Of a stretch of 64,000 nt of DNA, positions 52,041 through 61,000 are shown one piece after another (position 1 is the stretch's first letter; each line of letters starts with the position of its first letter). A program made the translations under genes and the position numbers. This DNA is from Amaurobius ferox (Eukaryota > Arthropoda > Arachnida > Araneae > Amaurobiidae), in the NCBI GenBank assembly GCA_951213105.1, contig OX578146.1:48763275-48827274 (forward strand), written 5' to 3'. The notes beneath the pieces are model-generated. The model was not told where the DNA came from. It did no database searches and worked only from the letters and a program-made list of their open reading frames with translations.

Positions 52041-55000
52041 CTGAAAGGAAAATATATTATGTTAATAAAATTCTAAAGCTGCTAAGTTAAAATTATAATA
52101 AATTGTATAACGATGTTGATTGTATAGCGATTGTAGTTTAAATTTTTGCCTCTTTTTTAAATACTCATTTTAAATTATAGCATTAATGATCTTCCTGTTG
52201 AAACTGCATCCAGAAAGGTATGAGTTAAAAATTATGCATAAACTTACGATAAAATTCAATGTCATGATACTTCTTTAACGCCTTCCTCTTCCAAAGAAAT
52301 CACGGACAAAATCAAAAGGGTTACCTAAAAGGGAGAAAATATGTTTAGCTATCATAAAGCTACAATTTTTAATTTATTGATAGTATATCAGTTAAGTATA
52401 GAACATTCCTTTGTGCAGTAATAAATTAAAACTCGCAACACATGTGTATCAAAATTTGATTCCATTATCAGTGGTAGAATAAACAGGATATTATGTTCAG
52501 TTTCTAAGACAACTCCTTGAAGGTTAAAAATGTCACTTATTATTAGATTCAATTAGAGTTGATAAAGTTAATTTTTCTTTTTTGTATCAGTTTGTTTTGA
52601 AATATAAGTGAGATTATGAGTCTTAATTATTGCTATGTATAACTAAACTACCCAGGCCTTTTAGCTCACCTGAAGGCATGCTAGGTATAACTAAAAGTCC
52701 TATAAGTGAGACGTGATTAGCATTAATTTCATATAAATGTTACTGGACTGTAAAAATTTCCAATCGAACCGGAAAGGTTTTACATAAATAATGTTATGTA
52801 AAATAAAACTCTAATAAAGTTCAATAAGTTGATTCATTGTTTTCACTATGTAAAATAAAACTCTAATAAAGTTCAATAAGTTGATTCATTGTTTTCACTC
52901 TCATTTGTTTCACTTACAACAGATAATATAGGTGAGTAAAGTAAAATACATAATTGGAACAACTTGATGAGTATAACTAAGCTATGAGTGGATATCAAGT
53001 CAAGATAAAGATTAATAGATTTTACAGGATCTAATGCAAGTTAGAACTGTCGTGCCATTCTTGACACACATAGATTTTTAAGCTAAATTTTCCCATCTAA
53101 ATTTGAAAGACGCGATCGTATAGTATTTTTATTAAATGCTAATAATGGAAAACTTACAAAATTATAAACTTAAATGTTTAAGTTACCTGGTCCTGTCTTC
53201 TGAGAACCAAACTAAAGAAACTACTGGAAGGAAAAGTTGGAATAAAGGGGGACTAAAATAAACACAACAGTATTAGGGGGAAACAAAACTAGAAATTTTA
53301 TTGAATACTTTAAATACAGTTGACAGTTACATAAACAGGCAATTCAAGCCTAAATATAAATCCTTGCCTCATGGCAGAAAAAAGGGAATTAGAATTAACA
53401 TTAGATGTCTCTGTGACCAAAACTTACCTAGGGAATTTACACAAATTTAAAAAAAAACTAATTAAAAGGATCCTCTGAGCTCTACCTCTAATAAAGGCCC
53501 CTCTTAAAAGGCATGATAAAATGATGACTGGGGAATTCCCCAAAGGACAGACAAATCTCTGATACTATGGCAGCCAAACATGTTGGGAGACGGCAAAAGT
53601 CTGTGAAAGAGTTTCTTTAAGTGAAAATTCACCAATCTTCGGCCGCAAAAGGGGCCTCACCTCATCACTTTATGTGCCGGAGGAGTCGGGGCTCCGCATC
53701 TCGGAGAGGCGTCGTCGGCCCGGTCGTGGGCACAGGCGGCGACATGGGCGTCATTTGGATTGGCAACTTTAATGGGGAGTTCAGGAAGATGGTGAGGACT
53801 ATCCGGTCGAGGTGCACCTAATGCATTAGGTCGACGGGGCCACAGGTGAGAGCCGGCCGAGGGTGATACTTCGCCGTCATCTACAACTTCGTCCGTCAAG
53901 AGAGCGCCGCAACGGGCTGGAGGCTTCAGGTCAGCGACCGCAGCGGGGTGGTCCCGGAGAAGTCCTAGGAGAAGCACGCAAGCCGTCAACAGCGGCCTCG
54001 GATGATGCCTCTCAGCAGAGATGGGTGATGAAGATCTCGAAAAGATTACGAGAGTATGTCTCCAAAAGGGTGTGACGAAAAATTGTCGAGCAAAATGTGT
54101 CAAGTTTCGATGCAGGGGTGGAATATATTAACCAAATTTGGCATGCATTACGCTCGCCACTACATAATATTTTTGTGCATGAGACCCTAGCAGGAGGGTT
54201 GCCATAAAGACGATGTCTTCTGAGATTCCAGTATCCCTGGACACCAATCTCGCAAATCACATCCCCTAGTTCGAAGAAAGCATAACTGTCTTCCTGGATT
54301 AAAGGGGATTAGCAGTCCTGGCGTCATGACGCTTAGATAACACCTAGAAAATTGCAAAATCGACGCCATTTTGGCCTGGTAGGATATTTTGCATTCAAAG
54401 AGGGTTTTGATCCACAAAATAAAGATTCTAAATTAAATTATTTTTCAAGTACATAAAAAAATATTATACCATCAAAAAAATTTGAATTAACCAATTAATA
54501 TTCCCAGGGCAACAGTGGTCACTTACAAAGGCTAGTTTCAACACTTTAATACATCAGTTGACAAATTACCAAATTACAAAATTATGCTTTACAAAAATAA
54601 ATTCTTGTTAATAAAATAATTATTCCTTTATACAACAGTATGGCAATTAGGCACGTATGCAGTTAGTTTGCACTATTCAGGGTTCCTTACTTACACTGTA
54701 AAAATTACTCTCTTAATTATTAAATCCTTACTTAATCTTTCTCATTTATCATTCTTATAAAAGTTTTAATCCTTACTTAATCTTTCTCATTTATCATTAT
54801 TATAAAAGTTTTAATCCTTACTTAATCTTTCTCATTTATCATTATTATAAAAGTTTTAATCCTTACTTAACCTTTCTCATTTATCATTCTTACCAACTCT
54901 CTTACTAAATAATAAAAGTTTAGCTTTAACATAAGTTAGTTATTTTCCTATAATTAAGCATAATTAGTCTTTATGAGATTACCTGCATTCTAAATAAGTT

Positions 55001-58000
55001 ACTACCTCTTTCTAGTTACTCCTTAACTTAAGAACCAATTAGCTTCTAAAAATGTAGAAATCAATTAAAGCTTCTGAAATTATATTTTAACCCTAAATGT
55101 TTATGATTTAAAACTTGAAAATACAGTTTAATCTTCTTTAATAAAGTTTTAAAATAAGTTAAGTTAAACTCTTGTAGTTCCCAGTATAGTATTTTTAACA
55201 TTAAGTGTTTATGATGTCTCTTTGCATCACAACTTTGCTTTTAAATAGTTATAACTTTTTAATTATAAGCAAATAAAGTTATTTTTAAAACTTTAAACAT
55301 TGAAATTATATCTCTGCAAATGAAATAAAAGCATTAAAAAAAGAAAATTGTAAATTATTAGAATTTCGACACCACAGAACCACTATATTTCTAAAACAAA
55401 GAATTAGATCTGAAATCCAATTATATATTCTTGTAGGGATTTCAAAGTGCTACAAATTGCTCGCTTACTGCTCATAGTTTTTTATATATATATGCATTAC
55501 AAACTGTAAAACTGAATTTTTTTTATTTTCTTCAACTTAATAAGAAAATTACTTAAAAACTATAAAAGCTTTGCAAAAACAATTTATTGATATAGAAATT
55601 GCATTTCCAATTCAAAATTTTTATCATTTACTTTTCATATTTATATTTTATAATTTATAAGATTTTTGACTGAAAGGAATCAAATGGAAACAAAAATTCG
55701 TTTAGACAAAACTTTAAAAAAAAAAAAAAAAAAAAAAGCTTTTAAAATGATTAAATTATTTTTATGTATTCATAAATAGTATATTTTTTTTTTATCAAAA
55801 CGAGTATAAATTATTTGCATTTTTATCTATTAGGTCCGTATATATATATATATATATACATATAAGCATTCAAAGTGTTTACATTTTTTGTAACGCTCCA
55901 ATTTCAATTGAATATCCTTATCATAGACATACAAAAAATCAGAGTATAATGGACAGAAGCATAAAAAGGAGATCCTTATAACTGAAAAGTCATTGTATTT
56001 TAATACACTCCAGGATGTTCATTTGCTAAGGTCACACCAGGCCTTTATGGCATTAGTTAACAGGTAGCAGTTACTTGCTAAGTGAATAAATAGATTATAG
56101 ATTTTGTTAAAAATTACAGCCAGTATTAGAACTAAGAAAACGAATCTGGATTCCATACATACATGTAAATTTTTAAAAGTTAACTGAAATGTGGCTCAAC
56201 TCGACTTTCTTATACCAGAATCCACTTTTAAGTAGCCTGTGATATATATATATATATTTCTTTTTCTTCCAAATTTTACAAGAAATTTTTTTTTAAATAT
56301 CTATATTGTTGATCCAGATGATCACAATTTTAGCTTGTTACACTTCATTTTAAAGTGTATGAAAAATATTTCAATTGATACTAATTTTGACAATGTACAC
56401 CCCTCTGAGGGTGACTCCCCCCCCCCCCCCCACACACACACACACACCCCAAGAAGGGAGGGCTAATGATGTTATGAACACAAAAGTTGTATTGTAGCTA
56501 TTTTTCACTATATGGAAACTGTTAAGTTTCATGATCAATGAGCCATAAATAATCCATTTTTATACATGATTATGTTAAATTTTGTCTTATGCTGCCATCT
56601 TAAAAACCTGTAAAATTTCAAGATTTCACTCGGATTAAAAAAAAATATGTTTAGTTCTAAATTTCTTGTTAATAAATCCGGTATAAAGTTTTGTGAAAAT
56701 CCATTAATATTTGTGGTTGCTATTGTGTACGAAACAAATCGACCACAGACAGAGATGGACATCACTCCAAAACTAGTCAAAACGAGTTCAGGCGGTCCCA
56801 AAGCATATATTGACATCAGAATCTTGAAATTGAAAATTTTCGTGAAAACAATATTTATTAAATACTATGTACGAGAAAGCAAAATAAAAATAGAGTTAAA
56901 CTGAATTTTATTTACTAGCAAAATACATCAAATCTGCATGCTTTTTATTCATTACTCTCGAAGCGCCTAAAACAGGTGCTATTATGACAAAGTTCATAAA
57001 ACAACTATTTTCATATTTTTGTTTTATAAAATATATCATCAATATTTTGTAATATAGTAGGCATATAAGACATCCAGTCACTAATTTAAGGATACAATGA
57101 AGTGCAATGCCGGTACATTGTTAATGCAATGGAGCCTGAAGATAAAATAGCATGCTCTGCTGTAATTGGCTGCATTTTTTTAATTGCAATCATAATATGC
57201 ATTGCATTGCTCTTAAATATTCATACCCCTTAGTATGTAATATGACTAAAATTAAACTATTAAATCTGTACAATCATATTTAAATTTATTAAATTGATCA
57301 TACAAAGATAAAATGAGAATAAATATGACTTAGTCATACTTGGTATTCTTTGAGTTACCATGCCCACACCTCACAGACATGCATACATACACTCACACAC
57401 AGAGATAGACATATTTCCAGAAGTGTTCAAAATGAGTTGAGGGTCTTTCAACATGCTTATCAATCAAAATAACAAATTCCAAAATTTTACGGAATAGCAC
57501 TTTCTTTATGCATTAGCATGAGAAAATGAAAATAATTTTAAATGGTAATTTGAAAGAGGTAAGCTATATAGACCTCAACTCTGTATTTGTTGGCTGCAAG
57601 AAAACTAAAAAACGCCACTGTCCCAAGAAACTGAAAGCATTTTATCTTTTCTCAATTGTATTCAAATCAGTTTTGAAGACAAAAGGGTGGCTGGAAATCT
57701 TCATAAAAGAGCTTAAATCAAGTATGCAGTGTTTTATGTAGATTTCCGTCTGGTGTTTTCAAAATTGTCAAAAAATTTTGGAAATGTTCACAGTTGTTGC
57801 TTCTAACCTCTGTAATATATCTACAGCTATAGAAAAGGAAGGGAACTTCTGACTAGAAATCTATACATACATATACAGAAAATATGCTTATTTACTTTTA
57901 TATAAAGTAGTTGTACAAATTCATTCAATATATGAAAACATCAGGAAGTATAATTTTCAAAATTATGCTCTAGCATAATTAGAAGCTGAGTTATGATCAA

Positions 58001-61000
58001 ATTTGTGAAATGCCTAAAATTGATGGGGGGGGGGGGGGGGGGGGTAATTGGTAATAAAATATTGACCCAGAGGGTCTTTATCATATTTAGTTTATTCATT
58101 GGGAGAGGGAAGGAAAGCTATAAGTGTTTTTTTTTTTTTTTTTAAGTGCTATTAGTTTATAAGATTACATAGCTTTTAAATGGTGGCAGCACTTAATAAA
58201 TAGTATCTAGACCTACAAAAATTACTGTGCAATTGAAGATATTGGGTGCAATACTTATAATAATGAAATTATTGTAAGTTTAAAAAAATCTAAACCAAAG
58301 CTCTAAAATTGACGAAATTACAAAACCACTTAATTAAACCCACATCATTGTTTAGATACTGCCTGGAAATTCTAGAAAGGCAGTAGTATGCAGTGAGATG
58401 AAACAAGAGAAGTGGGCTTTGTTTAAATGCTAACCATAAATTGCTTGACACCATGGGCGCCTATGGGAGATGGCAAGAGGGGGCACTTGTCCCCCTGGAA
58501 GCCCAAGATCACAAAGGTGGGCATCAAGTTAGTTGATGTTATACACCCTATCCATCAGTTTGCTCCACTGATGTCAGGGGTTTGCTCCCACCTAGAAAAA
58601 GTTCTATGGGCACCCATTCTTAGCATAGTGTCAATATTAACAACAAAAAGAAAAAAAATCTGTGCATGCTGTAACCTAAGTAGAAATTTGAGCATTTTAC
58701 CTGGTTTATACTGGCAAGAAAACAATTTTAAAGGAAAGTGGTATAATTGTACCGATTGTATAAATTGTGATTAAAATGTACATTTTCCAGTGAAACAATG
58801 TGTAAATTATTAACAAAATTGCTTCTATTGATGGATATATTGATTTTGCGTTCAAATGCGAATGGAGCACTGCTTCGCTTCACCGCACGCAAATATTCAA
58901 ATAACATTCATAAACTAATTCGAATTAGAAAAACAAATCTCTCCGAGATACGTTGTTGGAGACCGTGGGGTATTTCTGTACAAAAAAAAATTCGTAGCTG
59001 TTTGCAACATTGATTTTCTGTTGTGTTCACAACAGACAAACAATTTTTTATTATAAATTTATTTTACGTTTCAAAGAAGGACCTCCTTTTTCCATATTTT
59101 TTTATATTTGTTTTGGGGGGAAAATATGATTAAAATAACCCACATAAATTACTATCTGATAAGTAAGTAATTTATGTGGGTTATTTTAATCATAGTAAGT
59201 AGTAGTGAAATTCAGTTTAGTTATAGTAATAAAAGATGTATGTAAGTAGTTGTGAAATTGTAAGTAGTTGTGAAATTCAGTTTAGTTATAGTAATAAAAG
59301 AAGATGTATGTCTGTCTGTTGGCGTAGCGAAAAAGTCCAAGCTACGAACAGCTACGAAATTCAGTACAGGGGTACCTCAGATCGGACGATAATAGGGTTG
59401 GTCATTGGTGAATGGCTATCCTATTCAAGAATGCTAAAATAGATAACATTTGCATGCACAGCCTGTTAACAACGCCCTTGGTCAACAACAATGCACATTT
59501 GAATGAAAGAAAGAACATTTCTGCATACTTTGACAAGCATTGCAGGTGGGGGCGCGACAGTCCAGTGGTTAGCGTGCGGGAATTGCACTCTATCGACCCC
59601 GGGTTCTATTCCCGCCACTGCCGCCGTGTTCACACGGAGTACGATCACGTTAAACATGTGGGTCCGCAAATCCTTCTGAAAAGTTGGTAGTAGGAGAAGG
59701 AGGATATGGTCTTTGTGAATGCCTCCCCCACTGGGTTCCGGTCTAAATTAGGTGGCACTTCCGGGCCGTCCAAACAGATATCTTATACCTTTCTGGTAGG
59801 TTGGACCACCTGGATCGAAGAAGAAGAAGAAGCATTGCAGGTGTCACCGTGTTGCAGTCCCCAATGTTATGCCTTTTGACAGATATTTATCGTCTTACAC
59901 ATACGCATTCCACTCGTGCTTAATGTTGATTCCTATTTATTAGACAAAACTCTACAGCATTGTAATTGGGTTTTTTCCTCTGTCACGCTTTGTTGCCGAG
60001 TTGATTACAGTAAAATTTTTAATCACTAGAGATGCTGTAATCACTTTTATTCAGCTTGGTCACTTTACTATAAATAGACCTAACGAATACACTCATGGAC
60101 TCTTTCAATAACAAAGTTATTGGGGTGCTTAAGAACTTCCCAAGGAACCCTAGCAGGGTCCATGCAGGACTTTTTATCAATTTTTCTTATTTTATAATTT
60201 TCAGAACTCAAATATAAGACACACCCTTTCACCATGTTACATTACACCTTTCTGGTAGGTCGGACGGTCTGGGTCTCAACAACAACACCCTCTCACCATT
60301 GACATGTTAATTTTCAACTTGGTGACTACGAAAAAATCTGATGTGAACTGCACTGACTTTCCCTGCATAATGCAATGAATTTACTTCTTTTAATGTGAGA
60401 TAATGATGGACAAGATCCATGGTACAATGCTCTTAACGTTGAACAGTACACTAAGATTTGGCGCTTTTCTAGACGACAACATGTAAAAATATTTTGAAGT
60501 ACCAAATTCACTTATATTTCATACAAATATGACTTGGCAATAAATTGGAAATATTGTTAGTAGATGGTAAGCAATATATAGTCCATTATATTAAAAGATA
60601 TTCATTATTAATTCATCAAAATTTTCGCAAAGTGTTGCATAGTTGATTTATACTTACTACCGTTCATTTTTATGTATTTTTTTAGATACATTTATTTAAA
60701 AACTGCAATATTTCGATAACGATTCGAGCTAGGGTTGTTGAATTTGTGTCATTCGTTTTGGAATTAAAAAATACGAGCAAAATAATTGTGTTTGACATTA
60801 TTGAATGTCTGGATCTGTCTATAATTTTTTTCCCCTCTTTCTTTCCTTAAAATAAAAAAAAAAAAAATAAAAAATTTGGAGTCTTTCAAACGTTTCATTC
60901 CGTTTAAAATCAACAAGATTCCAATATTTACGGATTATTATAATTGTACCATATTACATTCGAAACGTTTCATTCGTTCGTGAAATATCGCATCCATAGA

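Noticed and set aside
52153..52216. Possible + strand mini exon (AG before CATTAATGATC, GTATGA after CCAGAAAG)
   Set aside because: A short stretch with chance splice-like borders, no homology and no partner exons on the + strand.
53168..53210. Possible - strand mini exon (TTCTCAG before AAGACAGGACCAG, then GTAACT)
   Set aside because: Its 13-nt length would break the phase-1 pattern of the glycine-rich gene; unsupported.
58427..58774. 115-codon + strand frame
   Set aside because: Mixed-composition translation without domains; antisense inside the intron of the glycine-rich gene, most likely repeat-derived.
59549..59625. Genuine tRNA gene
   Set aside because: Only the A- and B-box parts resemble a tRNA; no full cloverleaf with acceptor pairing, and it continues into a SINE body and tail.
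59412..59690. Open frames across the SINEs at 59.4-59.7 and 61.4-61.8 kb
   Set aside because: These regions are tRNA-derived SINEs with A/B boxes and target-site duplications; the frames are incidental.
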